Below, piece by piece: positions 25,317 to 33,592 of a stretch of 64,000 nt of DNA (positions within the stretch are counted from its first letter, which is position 1; each line of letters starts with the position of its first letter). The translations under genes and the position numbers were made by a program. Below the pieces are notes generated by a model. The model saw only the letters and a list, made by a program, of their open reading frames with translations. It had not been told where the DNA came from and did not search any database. Source of the DNA: Xylophilus ampelinus (GTDB lineage Bacteria > Pseudomonadota > Gammaproteobacteria > Burkholderiales > Burkholderiaceae_C); the NCBI RefSeq assembly GCF_901875635.1, contig NZ_CABFMN010000080.1:18826-82825 (forward strand), given 5' to 3'.

Positions 25317-25988
25317 ATGCAAACAGGACGCGATCGGGCTTACGAGGTGCTCAGGCAGAGATTGGTTGGCGGGCATTACGGGCCCGGAACTCAACTCAAG
25401 GAAGAACCGATCGCTCGCGAGCTGGGCCTCAGCCGCACGCCAGTTCGCACCGCGTTGCGCAGGCTGGTCGAGGACGGCTTGGCGACCGACGGGCTGGGGC
25501 AAGGAATCCACGTGTCTCCCTGGACGGAGGTGGACATCGAGGAGACGTTTCAGCTTCGCATGCTCCTGGAGCCTTACGCCGCATTTTTGGCCGCCAGCCG
25601 GGCGGGCCCGGGTATCGTCGAAGTGCTCTGCGCCAGCAACGATGAGATGCGCAGAGGCATCGACGCCGGTCCCGAGGGCATCTCCCAAGTGCAGAAGGCC
25701 AACAGCACCTTTCATCGCGCGCTGCTGGACGCCGCCGGATCACCCCGCTTGCGATCGATGCTCGGCACGATCATCGACATGCCGGTCATCGTGCGCTCCT
25801 TCTTCCTGTACTCGCGTGAAGAACTCGAACAGAGTCTTCATCACCACAAGGACCTCACGCTCGCGGCGCAGGAGCGCGACGGCGAACTGGCTCGGCAGGT
25901 CATGCAGCTGCACCTGCGGATGTCCTATCACCGCTTCATGAAGCACCGCAATCTATTCGGCGCCAGAGCGAATTCGGCAGATCCCTGA
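25317..25988 (+). CDS. GntR-family regulator (FCD type)
   Basis: The 223-residue protein has the GntR winged helix at residues 7-70 (GHYGPGTQLKEEPIARELG, LSRTPVRTALRRLVEDGL) and an FCD ligand domain with histidines in NSTFHRALLDAA and in the SLHHHKDL segment near the C-terminus. It is transcribed away from the lactonase/aldolase/dehydrogenase operon, across a 200-base region with two inverted repeats. I infer that it represses that operon and itself until an acid inducer binds. Confidence 0.92.
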   Translation: MQTGRDRAYEVLRQRLVGGHYGPGTQLKEEPIARELGLSRTPVRTALRRLVEDGLATDGLGQGIHVSPWTEVDIEETFQLRMLLEPYAAFLAASRAGPGIVEVLCASNDEMRRGIDAGPEGISQVQKANSTFHRALLDAAGSPRLRSMLGTIIDMPVIVRSFFLYSREELEQSLHHHKDLTLAAQERDGELARQVMQLHLRMSYHRFMKHRNLFGARANSADP

Positions 25989-26123
25989 CCAATCTGACGC
26001 TTTCCGAACATCGCGTGCCAGGATGGCCCTGGCGGCCGCACGACGCGGTGGTACACGCACGGAGCCCGCAGGGCATCGTTGCCAAGCGCGCTGCCGCGCT
26101 GAGGCACACAGGTTTCGCCGGCA

Positions 26124-27143
26124 TCACCACCGATGCGCCGGGGCGCCACACGACTCGCCCAGCACCAGATCGAGCGGCACGGTCACGCTGCGGCGCGGGC
26201 CGCTGGTGCCGCCCAAGCGCTCCAGCATCAGTTGAGCGGCCGCCTGGGCGGCCTGGTCGATGTTGAACCTCAGTGTCGTCAGCGCCGGATCGGCCAAGTC
26301 AAACGCGTTCTCCGTGCCGATGCCGATCACCGACAGGTCCGCGGGAACACGCCGGCCCGTGCGACGCGCCGCTCGCAAGGCGCCAGAGAGGATCCGGGTG
26401 CCCAGGGCCACCAGCGCCGTGGGCGGGGCCTGCAGCCGAAGCATCCTGTCCATCTGCTCCTCCGGCGAATCGACGGCCGACTTCAGCATGCACACCAGGC
26501 GCTCGTCCAGTTCCACACCGCGCTGAGCCAGCGCGTCCTTGTAGCCAAGGAGCTTCTCTCGGCCGGGGCGAATGCTCAGGCTCGGCCCGAAGAGCGCGAT
26601 GCGGCGATGCCCCAGCGCGCACAGGTAGTCCACCGCCAGCCGCACACCCGTGCGGTGATCCTGAAACACGGCATCGCCATGGCAGTCGACCTCGCGATCG
26701 ACCACGACCAGCGGGAGCTTGCACAGCGCGAAGGGATTGCGCGCACGGGGCACGCCCTCCCGCGCCGGAAAGGCGATCACGCCCTCCAGCCGCCGGCTTT
26801 CGAAAAGCGTGAGCAGTTCCTGCTCGCGATTCGGGTCGTCGTAGGTGCTCGACACGAGCAGCGAGAAACCAGCGTCCTGCAGGCAGCGTTCGGTCGCGGC
26901 GAAGAAGGTGGCCAGGAAGGGGTTGGCCATGTTCGACACCATGAGTCCCACCGCCTTGCTGCGGCCGGTGCGCAGGTGCTTGGCGCTGAAGTTGGGGGCA
27001 TAGCCCGTGTCGCGCACGGCCTGCTCTACCCGCGCGCGCGCCTGTTCGCTGACGTAGCCGCTGCGATTGAGCACCCGTGACACGCTCGCGATGGACACGC
27101 CGGCCGCTGCGGCCACGTCACGCACCGAAGGCGGTTTGCTCAT
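26124..27143 (-). CDS. LacI-family transcriptional regulator
   Basis: The 339-residue repressor has the LacI helix-turn-helix and hinge (VRDVAAAAGVSIASVSRVLN, then VRDTGYAPNFSAKHLRTG) and a periplasmic-binding-protein core with the RPTALVAL-type region here as PPTALVALGTRILSGAL. It faces the SDR/Bug/ligase operon, with two LacI-type half-palindromic sites in the gap. Although most LacI proteins sense sugars, this one is paired with acid catabolism genes, so the effector may be an acyl compound. It ends convergent to the GntR gene, 135 bases apart, with nothing recognisable in between. Confidence 0.93.
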   Translation of the reverse strand: MSKPPSVRDVAAAAGVSIASVSRVLNRSGYVSEQARARVEQAVRDTGYAPNFSAKHLRTGRSKAVGLMVSNMANPFLATFFAATERCLQDAGFSLLVSSTYDDPNREQELLTLFESRRLEGVIAFPAREGVPRARNPFALCKLPLVVVDREVDCHGDAVFQDHRTGVRLAVDYLCALGHRRIALFGPSLSIRPGREKLLGYKDALAQRGVELDERLVCMLKSAVDSPEEQMDRMLRLQAPPTALVALGTRILSGALRAARRTGRRVPADLSVIGIGTENAFDLADPALTTLRFNIDQAAQAAAQLMLERLGGTSGPRRSVTVPLDLVLGESCGAPAHRW

Positions 27144-27155
27144 GGTTTCTCCGGA

Positions 27156-27169
27156 TGTAAACGTTCCAC
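27156..27169. promoter_or_regulatory. LacI-type operator candidate 1
   Basis: TGTAAACGTTCCAC matches the left and central part of the generic LacI-family palindrome TGTAAACGTTTACA, centred on CG. It lies 13 bases upstream of the LacI start, fitting autoregulation. Confidence 0.5.
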
Positions 27170-27212
27170 GGATTGTAGGTTCGTGAACGCGACTGCTACT
27201 CTTAGTCTAGAT

Positions 27213-28052
27213 ATGGAAACCTTTACACATTTACCGCCCTTGGCCGCGTTTGCCTCCGACGCGCTGGCAGGCCGGCACGTGCTCGTGGTCGGCGCGGGGC
27301 AGGCGGCGAGCGACGAGGCCTCGCTCGTCGGCAACGGGCGAGCCATCAGCCTAGCGCTCGCGGGCTGCGGTGCCGTCGTCCACTGTGTGGACCGGGACCC
27401 GGCAGCGGCCCAGGCGACGGTGGCCGCCATCGAGGCGGCCGACGGGCAGGCCCGCGCCCTCGTGGCCGACGTGGCCGATCCGGCCAGTTGCCGCCGGCTG
27501 GTCGACGAAGCCGCGCAGGGCGCGCCGCTGCACGCCCTGGTGCTCAACGTCGGCATCAGCGATCGACGCCGGCTTGCGGACATCACGCCCGAGAGCTGGG
27601 ATTCGATCCTTCAGGTGAATCTGCGGGCGCACATGCTGTGCGCGCAGGCGGCGCTGCCGCGGATGCAGAGCGGCGGTGCCATCGTGTTCATCTCCTCGCT
27701 GGCCGCCCGCATGCCGGCGGGCCGCAATCCGGCCTACGAGACGTCCAAGGCCGCGCTGTCGGCCTTGTGCCGCGCCGTGGCGCTCGAAGGCCACGAGCGC
27801 GGGATACGCGCCAACATCGTGGCGGCGGGCCTCGTCGATACGCCGATGGGACGGGCCGCCAGCCAGGCGCGCCCGGAGCGCGGGCGCATGCCTCTGCCCT
27901 TCGGCCGACAGGCCACCGGCTGGGACATCGCGGCCGCCGTCGTCTTCCTGGTGTCCGACGCCGCGCAGTACATCAATGCCATCGAGCTGCCCGTCGACGG
28001 CGGCCTCGGCCTCGGCCACGGCATCGCGCTCGCGCCCCGCGCGGCGAGCTGA
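27213..28052 (+). CDS. short-chain dehydrogenase/reductase with extended cofactor loop
   Basis: This protein of about 279 residues is an SDR. The catalytic tetrad region shows FISSLAAR, the YETSKAA motif (Y and K) and an N in the LNVGISD strand. The usual TGxxxGIG turn is expanded: GAGQAASDEASLVGNGRAIS carries a spacer of about nine residues before the GNGRAI part. That form recurs in one SDR subfamily. The start is uncertain: ATG 27213 is chosen, but a GTG at 27183 is in frame and the operator overlaps either choice. It is first in a rightward operon with Bug, CoA-ligase, second SDR and lyase genes. Confidence 0.88.
   Translation: METFTHLPPLAAFASDALAGRHVLVVGAGQAASDEASLVGNGRAISLALAGCGAVVHCVDRDPAAAQATVAAIEAADGQARALVADVADPASCRRLVDEAAQGAPLHALVLNVGISDRRRLADITPESWDSILQVNLRAHMLCAQAALPRMQSGGAIVFISSLAARMPAGRNPAYETSKAALSALCRAVALEGHERGIRANIVAAGLVDTPMGRAASQARPERGRMPLPFGRQATGWDIAAAVVFLVSDAAQYINAIELPVDGGLGLGHGIALAPRAAS
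27214..27227. promoter_or_regulatory. LacI-type operator candidate 2
   Basis: TGGAAACCTTTACA agrees with the generic LacI palindrome at 12 of 14 positions. It overlaps the ATG at 27213 of the SDR gene, so a bound repressor would block either initiation of transcription or passage across the start. Confidence 0.5.
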
Positions 28053-28107
28053 CGCGCCAAGCTTGTTTTCAACGGCCGCCACCGGCCGCATCCACTCCGG
28101 AGACTTC

Positions 28108-29082
28108 ATGCAAAAACGTCACTTCATCGGCGCCTCGCTGGCGCTGGCCCTCGCAGCGATGGCCCCGCTGGCGCAGGCACAAGCCTGGCCCAGCAAACCG
28201 ATACGCCTCGTCGTCCCGTTCCCGCCTGGCGGGGCGGCAGACCTCTTCGCGCGCCTCGTGGGCACCGAGCTGGCCCAGTCGCTGGGTCAACCGGTCATCG
28301 TCGACAACCGGGCCGGCGCGGGGGGAAACATCGGTGCACGCGAAGTGGCGAACGCGGCGCCGGACGGCTACACGATCATGCTCGGCACAGTCGGCACCCA
28401 TGCCATCAACCCGACGCTGTACGGCAACCTGCCCTACGACACACGCACCGCCTTCGTGCCGATCGCCAACGTCGGTTCGGTGCCCAACGTGTTGGTGGTC
28501 AACCCCGCCTTGCCCGTGCACTCGGTCGCCGAGCTGACGGCCTTGGCCAAGGCACGCCCCGGCAAGCTGAACATGGGATCGTCCGGCAACGGCAGCAGCA
28601 TCCACCTGTCGGGCGAGCTGTACAAGCACATGGCACAGGTGCGGATCCTGCACGTGCCCTACCGCGGCGGCGGCGCGGCACTCACCGACCTCATCGGCGG
28701 CCAGCTGGACCTCATGTTCGACAACCTGCCGACCTCGCTGCCGCACATCGCCAAGGGTAGCCTGCGCGCCCTGGCGGTCACCAGCGCGCAGCGCTCGCCC
28801 AAGCTGCCGGACGTGCCGACGATGGCGGAAGCCGGCGTGCGCGGCTACGAATCCACGGCCTGGTCGGGCCTCTTCGCCCCGGCGGGAACGCCCGATGCGA
28901 TCGTGCAGCGACTGCATGCGGAGACGCTCAAGGCCCTGCAGAACGAGAAGGTGCGGGCCCGCTACCGCGAGCTCGGCGCCGACGCGCCGGCCATGAGCCA
29001 GCCGGAGTTCGCCGCCTTCGTGGGCCGCGAATACGACAAATGGGCGGAGGTCGTGAAGGTCTCCGGCGCCCGGGCGGACTGA
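28108..29082 (+). CDS. Bug/TctC-family periplasmic solute-binding protein
   Basis: The 324-residue receptor has a signal peptide (MQKRHFIGASLALALAAMAP, cleaved after AQA) and textbook Bug motifs: IRLVVPFPPGGAAD, VDNRAGAGGNIG, LNMGSSGNGSSIHL and HVPYRGGGAALTDLIGGQ. The start at 28108 follows GGAGACTTC. It is second in the rightward operon and four bases ahead of the acyl-CoA ligase gene, so the bound acid is probably that ligase's substrate. Confidence 0.96.
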   Translation: MQKRHFIGASLALALAAMAPLAQAQAWPSKPIRLVVPFPPGGAADLFARLVGTELAQSLGQPVIVDNRAGAGGNIGAREVANAAPDGYTIMLGTVGTHAINPTLYGNLPYDTRTAFVPIANVGSVPNVLVVNPALPVHSVAELTALAKARPGKLNMGSSGNGSSIHLSGELYKHMAQVRILHVPYRGGGAALTDLIGGQLDLMFDNLPTSLPHIAKGSLRALAVTSAQRSPKLPDVPTMAEAGVRGYESTAWSGLFAPAGTPDAIVQRLHAETLKALQNEKVRARYRELGADAPAMSQPEFAAFVGREYDKWAEVVKVSGARAD

Positions 29083-29086
29083 CGCG

Positions 29087-30601
29087 ATGCGACCGATCGA
29101 TTTCCTGCTGCGCGCGGCGCGGCGTCACGCAGACAAAGTGGCGGTGTCGGGCCCCGAAGGCAGCGTCACCTACGCCGAATTGGTCGAACAGGTGCAGGCG
29201 CTGGCCGTGGAGCTGCAGCAGCGCGTGCCCGCCGAAGACGGACGCATCGCGATCTGCGCGGGCAACCACATCGCCCACGTCGTGGCACTGTTCGCCACCC
29301 TTCTGGCCGGGCGCATCTGGGTGCCCCTGAATCCCCGCGCGGGCCACGCCGAGCTGCGCCGCATCATCGAATTCACCGAAGCGGCCCTGGTGATCGCCGA
29401 GGAGGAGCAAGCCACGAAGGTCGCCGACGCCGGCGCGCCACTGATGCACTACCGTCCTGGCAGCGCCCAGGACGACCTGTCACTAGCCATCGAGCGCCAT
29501 CGCGGCCGCATGCCCGACGCGGTGTATCCCGCCCTGGCGCGCACCCAGGCCATCAAGTTCACCGGTGGAACCACCGGCCTGCCCAAGGGCGTGATGCAAA
29601 GCCTGCGCTCGTGGAACGCCTGCATCGTGTCGATCATGCAAGCCATGCGGCTGGACGAGCATGTGCGCTACCTGGCCGTGGCCTCGATCACGCACGGCAC
29701 GTCCACCTTCCTGCTGCCGGTGCTCGGCTGCGGCGGCACGGTGCTGCTGCCGGCGTCCACGCGGCCCAGGGACGTGCTGGACCAGCTCGAGCGCGAGCGT
29801 GTCACCTCGGTGTTCATGCCGCCCACGCTGATCTATGGGCTGCTGGAAGACGAGACGGTCCGCCGGCGCGACTGGCGCGCCCTCCGGCACTTCGTCTACG
29901 CCGCCGCGCCGATGCGTTCGGACAAGATCCTGGAAGCCCAGCAGGTGTTCGGACCGGTCGAGACCGGGTACGGCCAGACCGAGGCGCCCGCGATCATCGC
30001 GTACATGCGCGCCGAAGAGGCACGCGACCCGCTGAACCTGGCCTCGGTGGGCCGCCCGGCGCTCATGACCGACGTCGCGATCATGGACGCCCAGGGCAAG
30101 GTTCTGCCCCCTGGCGAGCACGGCGAAGTCGTGGTGCGAGGCGACCTGGTGATGACGGGCTACTGGAGGCAGCCCGACAAGACCGCCGAGAGCTTCCACG
30201 GTGACTGGCTTCGCACGGGCGACGGCGGTGTGCTGGACGAGCGCGGCTACCTCTACCTGAAGGACCGCATCCGCGACATGATCATCACGGGCGGCTTCAA
30301 CGTCTATCCCACCGATGTCGAAGATGCGCTGGGCGCGCACCCCGCCGTCTACGACTGTGCGGTGCTGGGCCTGGAAGACGACAAGTGGGGCGAGGCCGTG
30401 CATGGCGCGGTGCAGCTCCATGCCGGCGCACGGGTGTCGGAAGCCGAGCTGATCGCCTGGGTGCGTGCACGGCTCGATCCGGTCAAGACGCCCAAGCACG
30501 TGCACTTCTTCGACAGCCTGCCACGCACCGCCAACGCCAAGGTGTCGAAGAAGGACGTGCGCCAGCAGATCCTGCAACGAATGCAAGAAGCCTCCACATG
30601 A
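29087..30601 (+). CDS. acyl-CoA synthetase (AMP-forming, class I adenylate-forming)
   Basis: The 504-residue ligase activates a carboxylic acid to its CoA thioester with ATP. The P-loop-like A3 motif is KFTGGTTGLPKGVM near residue 160, A5 is YGQTEAP, the A7 region is WLRTGDGGVLDERGYLYLKDR, and the C-terminal lysine motif is TANAKVSKKDV, so both half-reactions should be supported. Length is normal for medium-chain or aryl ligases. It lies between the Bug receptor and an SDR with ATGA coupling. Substrate class is not clear from motifs; an aromatic or branched acid is plausible. Confidence 0.93.
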   Translation: MRPIDFLLRAARRHADKVAVSGPEGSVTYAELVEQVQALAVELQQRVPAEDGRIAICAGNHIAHVVALFATLLAGRIWVPLNPRAGHAELRRIIEFTEAALVIAEEEQATKVADAGAPLMHYRPGSAQDDLSLAIERHRGRMPDAVYPALARTQAIKFTGGTTGLPKGVMQSLRSWNACIVSIMQAMRLDEHVRYLAVASITHGTSTFLLPVLGCGGTVLLPASTRPRDVLDQLERERVTSVFMPPTLIYGLLEDETVRRRDWRALRHFVYAAAPMRSDKILEAQQVFGPVETGYGQTEAPAIIAYMRAEEARDPLNLASVGRPALMTDVAIMDAQGKVLPPGEHGEVVVRGDLVMTGYWRQPDKTAESFHGDWLRTGDGGVLDERGYLYLKDRIRDMIITGGFNVYPTDVEDALGAHPAVYDCAVLGLEDDKWGEAVHGAVQLHAGARVSEAELIAWVRARLDPVKTPKHVHFFDSLPRTANAKVSKKDVRQQILQRMQEAST

Positions 30602-31335
30602 ACCCTGCCCTGCCTACCGCCTCCCGCACGGCGCTCGTGACGGGCGGCTCGTCCGGCATCGGCCTGGCCATCTGCCGCAGCCTTGCGACCCGTGGCTGGA
30701 CCGTGCACAACTTCGACCTGCAGCCCCAGCCGGAAGACAGCCCGGCCCTGTTCACGCTGGCCGACCTCGGCGACGAAGACGCCCTGGCGCGGGCGCTTGA
30801 ACAGCTCGTTGCCACCGGCCCGGTCCTGGGCCTGGTCAACAACGTGGCCGCCATCCGGCCCGCGCCGATCGAAGACACGCGCCTGGCGGACTTCGACTGG
30901 CAGATCCGCGTGACCAGTCGCTCTGCGCTGCAGTGCGCGCAGGCCGTCCTGCCCGGCATGCGCGCAAGCGGCTCTGGACGGATAGTGAACATCAGCAGCC
31001 GCGCGGCCCTGGGCAAGGAACTGCGCAGTGGCTACGCCGCGGCCAAGGGCGCGATCAATGCCTTGACCCGCACCTGGGCGCTCGAGCTGGCGCCGCAGGG
31101 CATCACGGTCAATGCGGTGGCGCCCGGCCCCATCGCCACGGCGGCATTCAAGGCTGCGAATCCGGCGGACAGCCCCCGCACCCGGCGAATCGCCGAGGGC
31201 ATTCCGGTGCAACGCCTGGGCGAGCCTTCGGAGGTCGCGCACGCGGTGGAATTCTTCATGGACCCGAGGGCCGCCTTCGTGACCGGGCAGGTGCTGCATG
31301 TGTGCGGCGGCATCACGGTCGGGCTGGCAGCCTAG
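30598..31335 (+). CDS. short-chain dehydrogenase/reductase
   Basis: The 245-residue SDR has the classical cofactor turn TGGSSGIGLAI at residues 15-25, NNVAA in place of NNAG, the catalytic serine in VNISSRAA, YAAAKGA with Y and K, and PGPIATAAF. The C-terminus VCGGITVG replaces the common VDGG. It overlaps the ligase stop by four bases. It most likely oxidises a hydroxyacyl-CoA or reduces an oxo-group formed downstream of the ligase. Confidence 0.93.
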   Translation: MNPALPTASRTALVTGGSSGIGLAICRSLATRGWTVHNFDLQPQPEDSPALFTLADLGDEDALARALEQLVATGPVLGLVNNVAAIRPAPIEDTRLADFDWQIRVTSRSALQCAQAVLPGMRASGSGRIVNISSRAALGKELRSGYAAAKGAINALTRTWALELAPQGITVNAVAPGPIATAAFKAANPADSPRTRRIAEGIPVQRLGEPSEVAHAVEFFMDPRAAFVTGQVLHVCGGITVGLAA

Positions 31336-31348
31336 GGAGCAGACGGAC

Positions 31349-32137
31349 ATGGCCATCACCACCGAGATCGGCACCACCACGCCCGACGCCATCCACGTCC
31401 GCGGCCTGGATCTTTCCAGCGACATCCTGGGTCATTTCGATTTCGTCGACATGATCTGCTGGCTCGCGTGGGCGCGCCGCCCGGAGCCGCGCGAGAAGGA
31501 CATGCTCAACCTGCTGCTGGTGACGGCGGCGGACCACGGCCTCACACCGAGCGCGATCAGTGCCCGCATGACCTACCTCGGTGCGCCCGAGTCCCTGCAG
31601 GGTGCGGTGGCGGCCGGGCTGCTCGGCGCGGGAAGCCATTTCCTCGGAACCGTCCAGAACGCCGCCGAATTCTGGACGCGACACGCCAAGGATCTGGCAG
31701 ACCACGCGACCGACGAGACTGTGCTCGCCCGCGCCAGGGAGCTCGTTCGGCATGCGCGCGAACACCGGCAGGCGATCCCCGGCGTGGGCCATCCGATCCA
31801 TGTCGATGGCGACCCACGTGTACCGACGCTGCGGCGAGTGTCGGAGCGCAACGGTTACTTCGGCCGGCATTGGCGCCTGGCGCTGGCGGTGGAGCACGTG
31901 CTGTGCGCCGAGCTTGGCAAGCCGCTGCCGCTCAATGCGGCAGGTGCCAATGGCGCGGTGATGGCCGACATGGGCCTGGATCCGCTGTTCGGCAGAGGCC
32001 TCGCCCTCATCGGACGGGCGGCAGGACTGGTCGCGCACGTGATGGAAGAGCGCCACGCTCCGATCGGGCCCGAGGTCTGGAACCTGGTGCTGGCCCAGGA
32101 CGAACGCAACGTCCTGAAGAAGGGGGCTGCCGGGTAG
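31349..32137 (+). CDS. citryl-CoA lyase-like / citrate-synthase-family protein
   Basis: The 262-residue protein is a short member of the citrate synthase superfamily. It has the active-site histidine loop as PGVGHPIHVDGDPR near residue 149, the NAAGANGAVMADMG helix, and FGRGLALIGRAAGLVAHVMEE with the catalytic-arginine-region text. It lacks the N-terminal large-domain extension of true citrate synthases, so it fits the citryl-CoA lyase or CCL group that cleaves citryl-CoA-like 3-hydroxyacyl-CoAs into acetyl-CoA plus an oxo-acid. In this operon it is well placed to cleave the ligase product after modification. Start at 31349 follows AGGGAG. Confidence 0.85.
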   Translation: MAITTEIGTTTPDAIHVRGLDLSSDILGHFDFVDMICWLAWARRPEPREKDMLNLLLVTAADHGLTPSAISARMTYLGAPESLQGAVAAGLLGAGSHFLGTVQNAAEFWTRHAKDLADHATDETVLARARELVRHAREHRQAIPGVGHPIHVDGDPRVPTLRRVSERNGYFGRHWRLALAVEHVLCAELGKPLPLNAAGANGAVMADMGLDPLFGRGLALIGRAAGLVAHVMEERHAPIGPEVWNLVLAQDERNVLKKGAAG

Positions 32138-32324
32138 AAGCGAGGCGGCGAAACCCGCCCGGCCGGGCGCCCTGCAGCGAAGCACGCGTTGTGCATGTTT
32201 CCCCGAAAGCGGTGGCAGACGTGCGGGCAAACGCAACGGGCCGGCCGTGGACGATCGGCTGTCACTGACTGCTGGAGACTGCTTGCGGTTGGTCGAGCCA
32301 ACTGGTCCGAGGACCGCTCTCGCT

Positions 32325-32349
32325 GGCGGATTCAACCGGTCGATGCAAC
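32325..32349 (+). repeat. left terminal inverted repeat of the IS30 element
   Basis: This 25-base arm (GGCGGATTCAACC through GATGCAAC) is the exact reverse complement of 33520-33544. The perfect arms contrast with the heavily damaged transposase, so the ends could still be mobilised by a transposase supplied in trans. Confidence 0.85.
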
Positions 32350-32385
32350 ACACTAAAAACTGCAGGAACAGAAGGAGTGTTGCAG

Positions 32386-33537
32386 ATGAAGTACCGGACG
32401 CGAACCTATTACACGGACGCCCAGAGGGCATTGATGTGGGAGCGATGGAAGCAAGGCTGGACGCTCCATCAGATTGCCCAGTTGTTCAATCGATCCCACA
32501 CGTCAGTGCAGGGAATCCTTTCGCAAACTGGCGGCTTTCGGCCGCCGGCGCGCAGCCGCTGTGCCAACGCTGGCTGAGCGCGAAGAGATCTCGCGCGCTG
32601 TGGTGGCTGGCTTCTCGATCCGCTCAATTGCTGCCTTGCTGGGGCGCGCGCCGTCGACGATCAGTCGCGAGATCAAGCGCAATGGTGGGCGGTCGGACTA
32701 CCGGGCCGCAGCCGCAGATTGCGCTGCCTGGGATCGTGCGCTGCGCCCCAAGCAATGCAAGCTCGTCGAGAACAGAGCGTTGGCGCATGTCGTCACCAAC
32801 AAGCTTCGGGCCCTGTGGTCGCCAGAACAGATCGCCGGGTGGCTCAAGCATACTTATCCGTGCGACGAGAGCCACCACGTGTCACACGAGACCATCTACC
32901 GCAGCCTCTTCATTCAAGCGCGTGGCGCCTTGAAGAGGGAACTGCTGCAGCATTTGAGACGGACACGCGGCATGCGCCGGTCCCGGCATCACACGCAGAA
33001 GACCGATATCCATGGACAGATCGTGGCGCTGTCTCGATCAGCGAGCGGCCCGCGTCGGTAGACGATCGCGCAGTGCCAGGTCACTGGGAGGGAGACCTGG
33101 TCTTTGGTAGCCACAACAGCCAGATCGCCACACTGGTTGAGCGCCAGACCCGGTACGTCATGCTCGTGAAGGTGGGCGGCAAGGACACCGAAACGGTCGT
33201 CAACGTCCTGATCAAGAACGCTCGAAAGCTCCCTCAAGAGCTCTACAAATCGCTGACGTGGGATCGAGGCAAAGAGATGGCAGGCCACAAGCGCTTCACG
33301 CTCGCCACTGACATTCAGGTTTACTTCTGTGATCCACGAAGCCCTTGGCAACGCGGCAGCAACGAGAACACGAACGGCTTGCTCAGGCAGTATCTGCCAA
33401 AGGGCATCGACATCTCGAGCTACTCACAAGCCAATCTCAATGCGTTGGCGAGACAATTGAACGAAAGGCCGAGAAAGATCCTCGGCTTTTAAACGCCGGC
33501 TGAGATGTTCAGCCAGACCGTTGCATCGACCGGTTGA
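32386..33537 (+). pseudogene. IS30-family transposase with two frameshifts and a premature stop
   Basis: Three reading frames join into one IS30 transposase. Segment 1 (from ATG 32386, MKYRTRTYYTDAQRALMW and the HTH LHQIAQLFNRSHTSVQGIL) is in frame 0. At about 32555 one base is gained and segment 2 (LAEREEISRAVVAG, STISREIKRNGG, HVSHETIYRSL) runs in frame +1. At about 33025 one base is lost and segment 3 returns to frame 0 with the DDE residues (PGHWEGDLVFG, SLTWDRGKEM, NENTNGLLRQYLP). A TAA at 33490 where the family has a glutamate codon cuts the tail, and the frame then continues TPAEMFSQTVASTG to its natural stop at 33535. It should not make functional transposase. Confidence 0.85.
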
Positions 33538-33544
33538 ATCCGCC
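33520..33544 (-). repeat. right terminal inverted repeat of the IS30 element
   Basis: Exact reverse complement of 32325-32349. It overlaps the last codons of the damaged transposase frame (VASTG and the natural stop at 33535-33537). Confidence 0.85.
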
Positions 33545-33592
33545 CTGCAAAGCGGACGTCTGACTCTGGAGATTGGCGACGTTTGATTCACT

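Larger units (their letters stand above)
32325..33544 (+). mobile_element. IS30-family insertion sequence, degenerate
   Basis: About 1.2 kb bounded by perfect 25-base inverted repeats and containing one rightward IS30-type transposase reading frame, now broken. The size and DDE transposase type fit the IS30 family. The element separates the citryl-CoA-lyase operon from the amidase/Dpp operon. Flanking bases show no clear target duplication by eye. Confidence 0.85.

Noticed and set aside
24918-25715. 265-codon minus-strand frame across the GntR promoter region
   Set aside because: Runs through the palindromic operator and against the GntR gene; no family features.
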